Source: Francisellaceae bacterium UBA6186 (GTDB lineage: Bacteria; Pseudomonadota; Gammaproteobacteria; UBA6186; Azoamicaceae). From it: a stretch of 10,274 bases of DNA. The notes beneath the pieces were generated by a model, which was not told where the DNA came from, searched no databases, and saw only the letters and a program-made list of their open reading frames with translations. The position numbers were made by a program, and so were the translations under genes. The stretch is from NCBI GenBank assembly GCA_002422785.1, contig DITK01000046.1, positions 1 through 10,274 of the forward strand. The letters are read 5' to 3'. This document shows positions 1-6,464 of the stretch, one piece after another (the first letter of the stretch is position 1; the number at the start of each line of letters is the position of its first letter).

Positions 1-157
1 CTTGAGCTAACAACCTCTGTCTATAATATTGGTTACTATCAGCTACTATATCCAAGACCAACCCAGATTCACCTATATTTAGATTTGTCAAGTTGGAAAA
101 ATCTTTTTTAGACAATTGTTTAGATTTATTCAGCTCTCTCATAACACTGCACAACAT
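1..157 (-). CDS. feoA: FeoA-like ferrous iron transport protein, 5' part (cut by window edge)
   Basis: Only the first 52 residues are in the window; the gene continues beyond base 1. FeoA proteins are small SH3-like cytoplasmic partners of the ferrous iron permease FeoB. The visible sequence carries the family hallmarks: an N-terminal Leu-rich stretch (residues 20-28), then GESGLVLDIV (29-38), which matches the usual 'L-x-x-G-E-x-x-x-V-x-x-I' strand, and RQRLLAQ at 46-52, the start of the 'RLLxxGLxPG' motif. The ATG at 157-155 is preceded by AGG (167-165) at about 7 bases, a good ribosome-binding site; a second in-frame ATG lies at 142-140. It is divergent from trhO and has a Fur box directly upstream, which fits iron-repressed expression and supports the assignment independently. 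feoB would be expected just outside the left edge. The FeoA call rests on a fragment, so it is likely rather than certain. Confidence 0.72.
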   Translation of the reverse strand, partial: MLCSVMRELNKSKQLSKKDFSNLTNLNIGESGLVLDIVADSNQYYRQRLLAQ

Positions 158-181
158 ATGTTTACCTAATTAATATTTTTA

Positions 182-200
182 AATGAGAATTATTCTTATT
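182..200. promoter_or_regulatory. Fur box (iron-responsive repressor site)
   Basis: The 19-base sequence AATGAGAATTATTCTTATT is a 9-1-9 inverted repeat in which 8 of 9 pairs match, the same form as the classical Fur box (AATGATAAT-N-ATTATCATT type). It lies 25 bases upstream of the feoA start codon and about 107 bases upstream of trhO. Fur with Fe(II) would be expected to repress feoA from here. The site sits at the predicted feoA transcription start, a typical repressor position. Whether it also affects the rightward trhO-dotL transcript cannot be told. Confidence 0.7.
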
Positions 201-204
201 TATT

Positions 205-232
205 ATTATAATACTAAATAATATATAATCAA
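205..232 (-). promoter_or_regulatory. Putative sigma-70 promoter for feoA
   Basis: On the minus strand there is TTGATT (232-227), a 16-base spacer and a consensus TATAAT (210-205). Transcription would start near 198, inside the Fur box, and run into feoA. The position relative to the Fur box supports it. The region is so AT-rich that -10-like sequences are common by chance, so confidence is limited. Confidence 0.4.
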
Positions 233-306
233 TAACAATCTTATGGTGTAGCAAGATTTAAAGAAGATCTGTATATTGTTAATATAAAAATTTTGGATTA
301 ACAACT

Positions 307-1200
307 ATGATAAATAAAATTACTATTATTGCTTTTTACAAATTTGTAAATTTACCACATTTTAAAGAACTACAAGCTGAAATTAAAAATTTTTGTCTAG
401 CTAAAGAAATTAAAGGCACTATATTAATTAGCAGCGAGGGAATTAATGCTACGATCTCAGGATTAAATCAAGATATAGATGCAACTTTGCATTTTTTAAA
501 AAGCCATAAAGAATTTGCTGATTTAAGCTGTAAAACTTCTTACAATAATTCTCATCCATTCATCCGATTAAAAGTAAAAATTAAAAAAGAAATTGTGACT
601 TTAGGGATAGATAAGATAAATCCAGCTATGCAAACTGGTCAATACGTAGATCCTAGTAATTGGAACAAGCTAATCTCAGATCCAGAAGTTATTACTATAG
701 ATACTCGCAATAAATATGAAGTTAAAATTGGAAAATTTAATAATGCCATAAATCCACAAACCGATAGTTTTAGACAGTTTCCCAAGTTTTTTGCTGATAA
801 TTTTGACAAATTAGATAAGAACCAAAAAATTGCTATGTATTGTACTGGCGGGATCCGTTGCGAAAAATCCACTGCTTATTTGTTACAATTAGGTTTTACC
901 AATGTGTATCATCTTAATGGCGGTATTTTAAATTATTTAGAAAAAGTTACACTAGAAGATAGCCTATGGCAAGGAGAGTGTTTTTTATTTGATAATCGAA
1001 TTGGTGTCGATCATAGTATTAACAAAGGATCTTATAGCATGTGTCCTGGTTGTCGCTACCCAATATCTGCACAAGACCAACAAACTACCAAATATAAGCC
1101 AGGAATCTATTGCCCAAATTGCATTGATCATATTCCAGAAAAAACTATTAAACGTGCCGAAGCCAGGCATCGACAAATAATGCTATCTAAAGAAAAATAA
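307..1200 (+). CDS. trhO: TrhO: tRNA uridine(34) hydroxylase, rhodanese family
   Basis: TrhO (formerly YceA) carries out oxygen-dependent hydroxylation of U34 in certain tRNAs, the first step toward 5-carboxymethoxyuridine-type wobble modification. The 297-residue protein has the family layout. An N-terminal domain (about 1-100) contains KGTILISSEGINATISG (36-52). A rhodanese domain (about 120-215) has the DTRNKYE entry motif (132-138) and the active loop CTGGIRCEKS (Cys179, Cys185). The C-terminal region has two CxxC pairs (Cys246/249 and Cys269/272), probably metal-binding, and ends in a basic tail with RAEARHRQ. The ATG at 307 gives the expected N-terminus; GGA at 295-297 is a weak ribosome-binding site. 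TATAAT at 224-229 is a possible -10, without a convincing -35. dotL follows after 17 bases, so the two are probably co-transcribed. No key residue is missing. Confidence 0.95.
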   Translation: MINKITIIAFYKFVNLPHFKELQAEIKNFCLAKEIKGTILISSEGINATISGLNQDIDATLHFLKSHKEFADLSCKTSYNNSHPFIRLKVKIKKEIVTLGIDKINPAMQTGQYVDPSNWNKLISDPEVITIDTRNKYEVKIGKFNNAINPQTDSFRQFPKFFADNFDKLDKNQKIAMYCTGGIRCEKSTAYLLQLGFTNVYHLNGGILNYLEKVTLEDSLWQGECFLFDNRIGVDHSINKGSYSMCPGCRYPISAQDQQTTKYKPGIYCPNCIDHIPEKTIKRAEARHRQIMLSKEK

Positions 1201-1217
1201 TGGTCAGAACATAGATT

Positions 1218-3641
1218 ATGCAATATTCTCGTGGGTTGGAAGCTAAGCATGAACATGCTGCTAATTTAGTTGCAAGAGACACTAGGCCGCTTGGGGCTAG
1301 GATTACAGAATGGGTTAGTCACCCAATAGTTTGTTTATCATTTTATACCACCTCTATTATTGGCTGTATATGCTACCCATTATGTTCTGATATAACTTTA
1401 TTGATGAATATCTTATTATTTTTTTTCATTAAATCTATACCATTTACTTTACCATTTAAACTGCCGCAATCTTCTAATGTTGCAGATTATAATTATTTAA
1501 ATCCAGGTTCTTATCAACCAAAATTAGCTGCAGGAATTTCTTTTTTTGGTAATGAAAATAATTCTAAGCAAGAATTATGGTTTTCTAATGAAGATCTACG
1601 TACTCATGTTTTGATTTTTGGATCGACAGGAAGCGGTAAAACAGAAAGCTTAGTTTCAATTGCATTTAATTCTCTAATCCATGGTAGTGGTTTTATATAT
1701 GTAGATGGCAAAGGAGACAATAGTTTATTTGCCAAGATTTTTTCAATGGTTAGACAGATGGGACGAGAAGATGATTTGTTATTAATTAATTTTATGACAG
1801 GTGCAAGAGATGTTATTGGTCCCCAACATAATCGCTTATCCAATACTATGAATCCATTTGCTAATGGTTCTTCTAGCATGTTATCGCAATTGGTCATAAG
1901 TTTGATGGATGGTGCAAGTGGTGATCAAACTGGCGACATGTGGAAAGGTAGAGCTATAAATTTTGTAGAAAGTTTAATGGTTATTTTGTGTGCAATGCGA
2001 GACGCTGGACATATCTTATTAGATGCCAATTCTATTAGAAATTATTTTTTGATAGAAAAATTAGAATCTATAGTTATAGATTTGAAATTTCCGATTCAAA
2101 ATGATTTATATGTATCTTTAGACAATTATCCATCCAAAGTTATGGATCCTCTTAAAAATTATTTACTTAATTTGCCTGGCTATAACCCTAAAAATAAATT
2201 TAATCAAGCAGGAGAAGTCAGGGAGCAACATGGATTTATTACCATGCAATTAACCAGGGTTTTTGGATCGTTAGCAGATACTTATGGTCATATAATTAGA
2301 ACCAATTTAGCAGAGGTTGATGTAAAAGACGTAGTATTAAATCGTCGTATTCTAGTGGTTCTATTACCAGCATTAGAAAAATCTCCAGAAGAATTAGCCA
2401 ACTTAGGAAAAGTTATTATTGCATCCCTTAAAGCTATGATGGCAGCAGGCTTAGGTGATAGGGTTGAGGGTAAGTATATAGATGTTATTAGTAGCAAGCC
2501 CACCAATTCTTTATCTCCGTTTGTGTGTATTATGGATGAATATGGATATTATGCGGTTAAAGGTTTTGCTATAGTTGCGGCACAAGCAAGAAGTTTAGGC
2601 TTTTCTGCTATATTTGCTGGGCAAGATTTACCTGCTTTTCAAAAAGCATCTAAAGAAGAAGCTGCATCAATTGGTGCTAACTGTAATATCAAAATTTGTA
2701 TGAAGTTAGAGGATCCGTTAGAAACCTGGGATTATTTTAATAAAACTGCTGGTGAAACGTATGTTACTAATGTTAGTGGTTTTCAATTAAATTCAGGTAG
2801 CGTGGCATTGAATTATTTAGATAGCAGAAACACATCAGTCGACAGAAGGCAACGCATAGAATTATTAGATTTAAAAGATCAACGAGAAGGCGAAGCTCAC
2901 ATTTTTTTCAAATCTAAAGTTATAAGAGCCAGTATGTTTTTTGCCAATCCGCAGCCAGTTATGGAATTGCGTGTAAATCAATTATTAAAAGTAGACTATC
3001 CAGATCAAAAATTATTATTAAATATTTCAAAAAGAATCACTAGTTGCACCAAAATTTTTAATCAACCAATACAATTTCCAACAATCCACCCTAATGAAGA
3101 TATTTCTTGTATTCAATCAGGATTAATGCATGCATCAATGGAATCAAATCCGATAGAACGTGCAGTTGAGGCAATAGCTACATTATTAGAATTACAAATT
3201 GCGAAACACTTAAATATAGATAATCACTATGAATCTATAGGGGGGGAACAACAAATAAATATTTTTACCTCCCTGCAAAAACCATCTGAATATACTAGTA
3301 ATTTATTAAACAAGAACTTACATACATTTATACAACCATTAATAAAAGCTAGTAATGCATTAGAAGTTATTAGGCAAATCGAACATTTAAGCAATTCTAA
3401 TGAACAACAAGCACAAAAAATTGCTCAAACAATATTATCAGAAATAGAAACAACCACTAGCTTTCCTGCTAAAAACCTAACAACAGAATCAATATTGGCC
3501 AATAGAAATCTTAAATTTTTAGAAAGTTTAAATGATATTTTAATGCTGTTTAATTTAGATCCGGTATCTTATAGCACTAGTATTATGTCTGATGAGGTTA
3601 TGGAGATACTACCAGAATTACCAAATCTTGATGAGGTATAA
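1218..3641 (+). CDS. dotL: DotL/IcmO: coupling ATPase of the Dot/Icm type IVB secretion system
   Basis: DotL (IcmO) is the inner-membrane type IV coupling protein that receives effectors, with adaptors such as IcmS-IcmW, and feeds them to the Dot/Icm channel. From recalled family sequences this 807-residue protein resembles Legionella IcmO along most of its length. It has the N-terminal RGLEAKHE...RDTRP (5-23), two hydrophobic membrane segments (about 36-56 and 59-76), Walker A GSTGSGKT (135-142), the conserved block YVDGKGDNSLFAKIFSMVR (161-179), Walker B VCIMDE (436-441) and the coupling-protein block FAGQDLPAFQKASKEEAASIGAN (467-489). The region after about 590, which in Legionella binds DotN and the IcmSW/LvgA adaptors, is much less recognisable. 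An in-frame stop just upstream (1212-1214) makes 1218 the first possible ATG; no clear ribosome-binding site is visible. The usual partner icmP/dotM is not adjacent. A run of seven G lies at 3240-3246. Confidence 0.95.
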   Translation: MQYSRGLEAKHEHAANLVARDTRPLGARITEWVSHPIVCLSFYTTSIIGCICYPLCSDITLLMNILLFFFIKSIPFTLPFKLPQSSNVADYNYLNPGSYQPKLAAGISFFGNENNSKQELWFSNEDLRTHVLIFGSTGSGKTESLVSIAFNSLIHGSGFIYVDGKGDNSLFAKIFSMVRQMGREDDLLLINFMTGARDVIGPQHNRLSNTMNPFANGSSSMLSQLVISLMDGASGDQTGDMWKGRAINFVESLMVILCAMRDAGHILLDANSIRNYFLIEKLESIVIDLKFPIQNDLYVSLDNYPSKVMDPLKNYLLNLPGYNPKNKFNQAGEVREQHGFITMQLTRVFGSLADTYGHIIRTNLAEVDVKDVVLNRRILVVLLPALEKSPEELANLGKVIIASLKAMMAAGLGDRVEGKYIDVISSKPTNSLSPFVCIMDEYGYYAVKGFAIVAAQARSLGFSAIFAGQDLPAFQKASKEEAASIGANCNIKICMKLEDPLETWDYFNKTAGETYVTNVSGFQLNSGSVALNYLDSRNTSVDRRQRIELLDLKDQREGEAHIFFKSKVIRASMFFANPQPVMELRVNQLLKVDYPDQKLLLNISKRITSCTKIFNQPIQFPTIHPNEDISCIQSGLMHASMESNPIERAVEAIATLLELQIAKHLNIDNHYESIGGEQQINIFTSLQKPSEYTSNLLNKNLHTFIQPLIKASNALEVIRQIEHLSNSNEQQAQKIAQTILSEIETTTSFPAKNLTTESILANRNLKFLESLNDILMLFNLDPVSYSTSIMSDEVMEILPELPNLDEV

Positions 3642-3784
3642 CTTTTTTTGCTTTCTCGCTCGGTTACTGGTACTATTATTTGTTTTACAAACTCTTCATA
3701 TTTAAAGGCTTGATAAATTTTACTGGTGGCCTTTTTTATGTTTTTAGGTCATTACAATTATAAATTTATAAGGTTCAGCAATAT
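3642..3784. other. Intergenic region between dotL and the helicase gene
   Basis: This 143-base gap holds a weak terminator-like hairpin (3704-3737), a repeated octamer TTACTGGT (3664-3671 and 3720-3727) and the ribosome-binding region of the helicase (AAGG at 3770-3773, 11 bases before the ATG). No convincing gene is present. A minus-strand open frame without a start codon runs through the left part and into antisense dotL (see findings). Confidence 0.6.
3704..3737 (+). terminator. Possible rho-independent terminator after dotL
   Basis: AAAGGC (3704-3709) pairs with GCCTTT (3729-3734), and one G-T pair can be added on the inside. The right arm runs into six T (3732-3737). The stem is short and the loop is long (about 19 bases), so it is a weak candidate. 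Its place 60 bases after the dotL stop and before the next gene is appropriate. Confidence 0.4.
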
Positions 3785-5104
3785 ATGAGTACATCATCAG
3801 ATAATTTTCATTCAATGAATTTACCGTCCACGCTATTACAGACTTTAGATAGCCTTAATTACACTAAACCCACTCCTATTCAAACACAAACCATACCAAT
3901 AGCTTTAAGTAATTTTGACATTTTGGGTTCAGCACAAACTGGAACAGGTAAAACTCTTGCATTTACCATTCCGTTAATTGCTCATTTATTAAATAATCCT
4001 AATGGTTCAGCATTAATTTTAACCCCAACAAGAGAGTTGGCTCAACAAGTAGTGTCCGTTGTTAAAAAATTGCTAGGATTCAAGTCAACAATTAAATCGA
4101 CTCTTTTGATCGGCGGTGAGCCAGTTTTTAAACAGCTATCCCAGTTAAAATCTAATCCAAAAATTATAGTTGGTACCCCTGGTCGGGTTATTGACCATTT
4201 ATTAAGAAAAACATTAAAACCTACTTTTAGTTTTTTAGTATTAGACGAAACAGATCGTATGTTTGATATGGGGTTTGGCATACAGCTAGAAAAAATCATT
4301 AGCCAATTACCAAAATTACGCCAAACATTAATGTTTTCAGCAACACTACCAACTAACATAGAAAAATTGGCGGCTAAATATTTACATCAACCTAAACGTA
4401 TTTCTATAGATCCGGTGGTTACCTTTGTTGCTAAACTTAAAGAAGAAACTATAAAAGTTAAAGAATCTGAAAAATTTGCTACCCTATTAGAACAAATAGA
4501 AAATCGAGCTGGAACAATTATTATATTTGTAAAAACTAAGCATGGTGCAGATCATTTAGCTAATGATTTATCTAAAAAAAATCATGCAGCTTCCGCTATG
4601 CATGGTGATTTAAAACAATCTAAACGCTATCGAGTTATGAATGATTTTCGTAATGGTCGCTGTCAAATCATGGTAGCTACAGACATTGCAGCTAGAGGAT
4701 TAGACGTACCGCATATCCAGCATGTTATTAATTATGATTTACCAAATTGTCCAGAAGATTACATCCATAGAGTTGGCAGGACAGCAAGAGCTGGGGCTGA
4801 AGGTTCAGCTTTAAATTTAGTTTCTGCCGCAGATCAATCAAAATGGTATGCTATTCAAAGATTTATTTCTCCAGAAAAATACCCAGCCAGATCTTCTTCC
4901 GGTACTAGAACTACTAATAATTATCGTGACCGCGATCCAAGGGATAATAAATTTGGTGCCAAGAAAAAACGTTACGGCAGTAGCAATACTAATACTACTA
5001 ATAATAATAAGGGTTTTGGTTTTGATAAATTTGATAGAAAAGAAAAATATTCCAACAATAAATTTAAAGCTAAACCTAATTACACTAAAGAAGCAGTACG
5101 TTAA
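3785..5104 (+). CDS. rhlE: DEAD-box ATP-dependent RNA helicase, RhlE-like
   Basis: This 439-residue protein unwinds short RNA duplexes using ATP; RhlE-type enzymes act in ribosome assembly and RNA turnover. All core motifs are visible in order: Q motif TPIQ (30-33), motif I AQTGTGKT (50-57), Ia PTREL (81-85), GG (110-111), TPGR (131-134), motif II DETD (154-157), motif III SAT (185-187), motif IV region IIIFVKTK (245-252), motif V ATDIAARGLD (298-307) and motif VI HRVGRTARAG (328-337). Motif II reads Asp-Glu-Thr-Asp rather than DEAD; both acidic residues needed for Mg-ATP remain. The tail after about 365 is basic, Asn/Lys/Arg-rich and low in complexity, as usual for RNA-binding extensions of this family. 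The start at 3785 leaves a normal short lead before the Q motif. The exact subfamily (RhlE versus other DEAD-box types) is less certain than the family. Confidence 0.93.
   Translation: MSTSSDNFHSMNLPSTLLQTLDSLNYTKPTPIQTQTIPIALSNFDILGSAQTGTGKTLAFTIPLIAHLLNNPNGSALILTPTRELAQQVVSVVKKLLGFKSTIKSTLLIGGEPVFKQLSQLKSNPKIIVGTPGRVIDHLLRKTLKPTFSFLVLDETDRMFDMGFGIQLEKIISQLPKLRQTLMFSATLPTNIEKLAAKYLHQPKRISIDPVVTFVAKLKEETIKVKESEKFATLLEQIENRAGTIIIFVKTKHGADHLANDLSKKNHAASAMHGDLKQSKRYRVMNDFRNGRCQIMVATDIAARGLDVPHIQHVINYDLPNCPEDYIHRVGRTARAGAEGSALNLVSAADQSKWYAIQRFISPEKYPARSSSGTRTTNNYRDRDPRDNKFGAKKKRYGSSNTNTTNNNKGFGFDKFDRKEKYSNNKFKAKPNYTKEAVR
4979..5010 (+). repeat. Imperfect AAT/ACT trinucleotide tract in the helicase tail
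   Basis: A run of AAT, ACT and AGT-like triplets encodes the Ser/Asn/Thr-rich stretch at residues 399-408 of the helicase. It stays in frame, so triplet gain or loss would change tail length without breaking the gene. It is probably a product of AT-rich low-complexity sequence. Confidence 0.55.
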
Positions 5105-5155
5105 ATTTTAATTGATTTATAATATTTTGATAAATCTGGTGTTAAAAAAGTGACA

Positions 5156-5773
5156 ATGATAAACTACCCAATTCATAAAACCCCTAATAAAATTATGGCT
5201 AAACGTTTTAGGGGTTTTTATCCAATTGTGGTAGATGTAGAAACCGGCGGATTAAATCCCTCAAGTGATGCATTATTAGAAATTGCGGTATTACCGTTAG
5301 AAATGCAAGAAAATGGCATTTTAATTACTGGTGTATTAAAACATTATCATATTATTCCCTTCGAAGGTTCTAATATTTCCAAAGAAAGCTTAGAAATTAA
5401 TCAAATAGATCCTACGCACCCATTTAGATTTGCAGTTTCAGAATTAGAAGCACTACAAGATATGTTTAGTTTTTTAGAAAATATCAGAAAAAAATCTAAT
5501 TGTAGTAGATGTGTATTAGTTGGGCACAATTCTTGGTTTGATTTACATTTTTTAAATGCAGCAATTAAACGTTGTAATTTAAAAAGTCCTTTCCATGCTT
5601 TTACTAGTTTTGATACTGCAACTTTAGGTGCTATTTTTTACGGCCAAACAGCATTGGCCCAGGCTGCACGACGCGCAAAAATTGCTTTCGATCCTAAAGA
5701 ACACCACTCTGCTATTTATGACGCCACCAAAACTGCTGAATTGTTTTGTAAAATAGCTAATTCTTGGTTATAG
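5156..5773 (+). CDS. rnt: RNase T: DEDDh 3'-5' exoribonuclease
   Basis: RNase T trims the 3' ends of tRNA, 5S and 23S rRNA and other small stable RNAs as a dimer. The identity is clear from RFRGFYP and the DEDDh residues. Counted from the upstream GTG at 5150, these are Asp29 and Glu31 in VVDVETGG, Asp131 in HNSWFD, His186 in HHSAIYD, and Asp191. Their spacing matches E. coli RNase T to within one residue. Total length (about 205) is slightly short because the E. coli C-terminal tail is missing. The start is uncertain. GTG 5150, ATG 5156 and ATG 5195 are all in frame; 5156 is chosen because it gives a lead before RFRGFYP close to the E. coli length, but no start has a good ribosome-binding site. 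The gene follows the helicase after about 50 bases, with a TATAAT at 5118-5123 that could be its own -10. A strong inverted repeat overlaps the first codons. Confidence 0.95.
   Translation: MINYPIHKTPNKIMAKRFRGFYPIVVDVETGGLNPSSDALLEIAVLPLEMQENGILITGVLKHYHIIPFEGSNISKESLEINQIDPTHPFRFAVSELEALQDMFSFLENIRKKSNCSRCVLVGHNSWFDLHFLNAAIKRCNLKSPFHAFTSFDTATLGAIFYGQTALAQAARRAKIAFDPKEHHSAIYDATKTAELFCKIANSWL
5177..5219 (+). terminator. Terminator-like hairpin lying inside the 5' end of rnt
   Basis: AAAACCCCTAA (5177-5187) and TTAGGGGTTTT (5208-5218) form a perfect 11-bp inverted repeat with a 20-base loop. The core has four G-C pairs and the right arm ends in five T (5215-5219), so it looks like an intrinsic terminator 72 bases after the helicase stop. 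The right arm is the coding sequence for the conserved RFRGFY of RNase T, so the signal overlaps coding sequence. The possible start ATG 5195 falls in the loop. It could be the helicase terminator, an attenuator of rnt, or a structure that limits rnt translation. Confidence 0.5.
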
Positions 5774-5796
5774 CATAACTCTTAACAATAAATATT

Positions 5797-6402
5797 TTAT
5801 CGATTCTTGCTCTTATGAGGATCTGAAAATGCTACTGGTGTAACTTCAGGTGCACTTTGTAAATTTATTTTGGTTATTGCTTGAGACACCATGTTCTTAA
5901 TATCTTGATTTATGTTTAGATCGGCTTGTATAGCAGCACCAACCGTCTCATAATAAACATTTCTCTTACCAATACTTCGTAGCGCTTGTAATCTATCGGA
6001 AGGAGATGTTTTATAAGCTATAAGATTAGGATTTGCCCCGGCCTCTATAAGCATTTTAACCATTTCTTTAGAACCTAATTCTGCAGCTCGAAGTAAAGGA
6101 TGCTGCTCTCCATCAAAATAATGATTAACAATAGTTGGCTCTTGTTGTAAAGCCCATTTTAAAGCAGGTTTATTATAAGCATTAATAATATGAGTTAAAA
6201 GACTGCGCCCTAACACACCAGTAACATCAGTTTCTGATAAAAATTCTTCTAATAAATTAATTCCAGATATTTTTTGCATTTTTTCAAATTTTGTTTGTTG
6301 TTTTGATTTTTCTCTTTTATGGTGATCAGCGATATTGTTACCAGCATAAACATCTGCTAATAATTGCTTTTTAGCTGGTTCAGAAGATTGATAATGTGGC
6401 AT
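5797..6402 (-). CDS. Small ankyrin-repeat protein of unknown function
   Basis: I do not recognise a named family beyond the ankyrin fold. The protein has about 201 residues and no signal peptide or membrane segment. Counted from the GTG two codons upstream, a polar, Lys/Gln-rich N-terminal part (1-48) is followed by a degenerate ankyrin-like unit (about 67-99) and one canonical repeat at 100-131 (LLRAAELGSKEMVKMLIEAG, then ANPNL). A further helical region follows, and the C-terminus is basic (HKSKNR). ATG 6402 is preferred over GTG 6408 because AGGGG (6412-6408) sits 5 bases before it and overlaps the GTG. It follows holA on the same strand after about 60 bases and converges with rnt across 23 bases that lack a clear terminator. 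Ankyrin proteins are frequent Dot/Icm effectors in this bacterial group, and dotL is nearby. A C-terminal glutamate-rich E-block is not evident, so the effector role is only a possibility. Confidence 0.8.
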   Translation of the reverse strand: MPHYQSSEPAKKQLLADVYAGNNIADHHKREKSKQQTKFEKMQKISGINLLEEFLSETDVTGVLGRSLLTHIINAYNKPALKWALQQEPTIVNHYFDGEQHPLLRAAELGSKEMVKMLIEAGANPNLIAYKTSPSDRLQALRSIGKRNVYYETVGAAIQADLNINQDIKNMVSQAITKINLQSAPEVTPVAFSDPHKSKNR

Positions 6403-6407
6403 ATACA

Positions 6408-6412
6408 CCCCT
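6408..6412 (-). promoter_or_regulatory. Ribosome-binding site that decides the ankyrin gene start
   Basis: AGGGG on the minus strand lies 5 bases before ATG 6402. Because it overlaps the alternative GTG at 6408-6406, it favours the ATG. It is one base away from the long AT inverted repeat. Confidence 0.6.
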
Positions 6413-6413
6413 A

Positions 6414-6443
6414 TTAATATAAATATTTTTTTATTTATATTAA
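6414..6443. repeat. Perfect 12-bp AT-only inverted repeat with T6 spacer
   Basis: TTAATATAAATA (6414-6425) and TATTTATATTAA (6432-6443) are exact reverse complements separated by six T. In the minus-strand transcript the hairpin would end one base before the AGGGG ribosome-binding site of the ankyrin gene. There is no T-run after the stem on either strand, so it is not a standard terminator. It could be an operator, a translation-control hairpin, or chance in AT-only sequence. Confidence 0.6.
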
Positions 6444-6448
6444 ATATA

Positions 6449-6464
6449 GATAATATTTATTATC
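6449..6464. repeat. Palindrome GATAATA-TT-TATTATC overlapping the holA stop
   Basis: Two exact 7-base arms (6449-6455 and 6458-6464) are separated by TT. The site overlaps the holA stop codon (6465-6463) and is upstream of the ankyrin gene. A minus-strand TTGATA (6466-6461) beside it, with TAATAT (6442-6437) 18 bases further on, would make a possible promoter for the ankyrin gene. The GATAAT/ATTATC ends recall the Fur hexamer, but the central spacing does not fit a standard Fur box. Confidence 0.4.

Noticed and set aside
989..1180. Opposed 63-codon frames on both strands at the end of trhO
   Set aside because: Both lie entirely inside the well-supported trhO coding sequence and have no ribosome-binding site or family features.
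3664..3727. Repeated octamer TTACTGGT as a possible attachment-site or regulatory repeat
   Set aside because: Only two copies of eight bases occur, with no integrase, mobile gene or consistent spacing nearby; chance is sufficient.
4848..5111. An 87-codon plus-strand frame overlapping the helicase tail
   Set aside because: It is a different frame of the low-complexity AAT/ACT-rich tail of a clear gene. Its Ile/Leu/Asn-rich product looks like an artefact.
5774..5796. Terminator between the convergent rnt and ankyrin genes
   Set aside because: The 23 bases contain no GC stem or inverted repeat that would make an intrinsic terminator.
6403..6408. GTG start two codons upstream for the ankyrin gene
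   Set aside because: It overlaps the AGGGG ribosome-binding site, which is well placed for the ATG at 6402.
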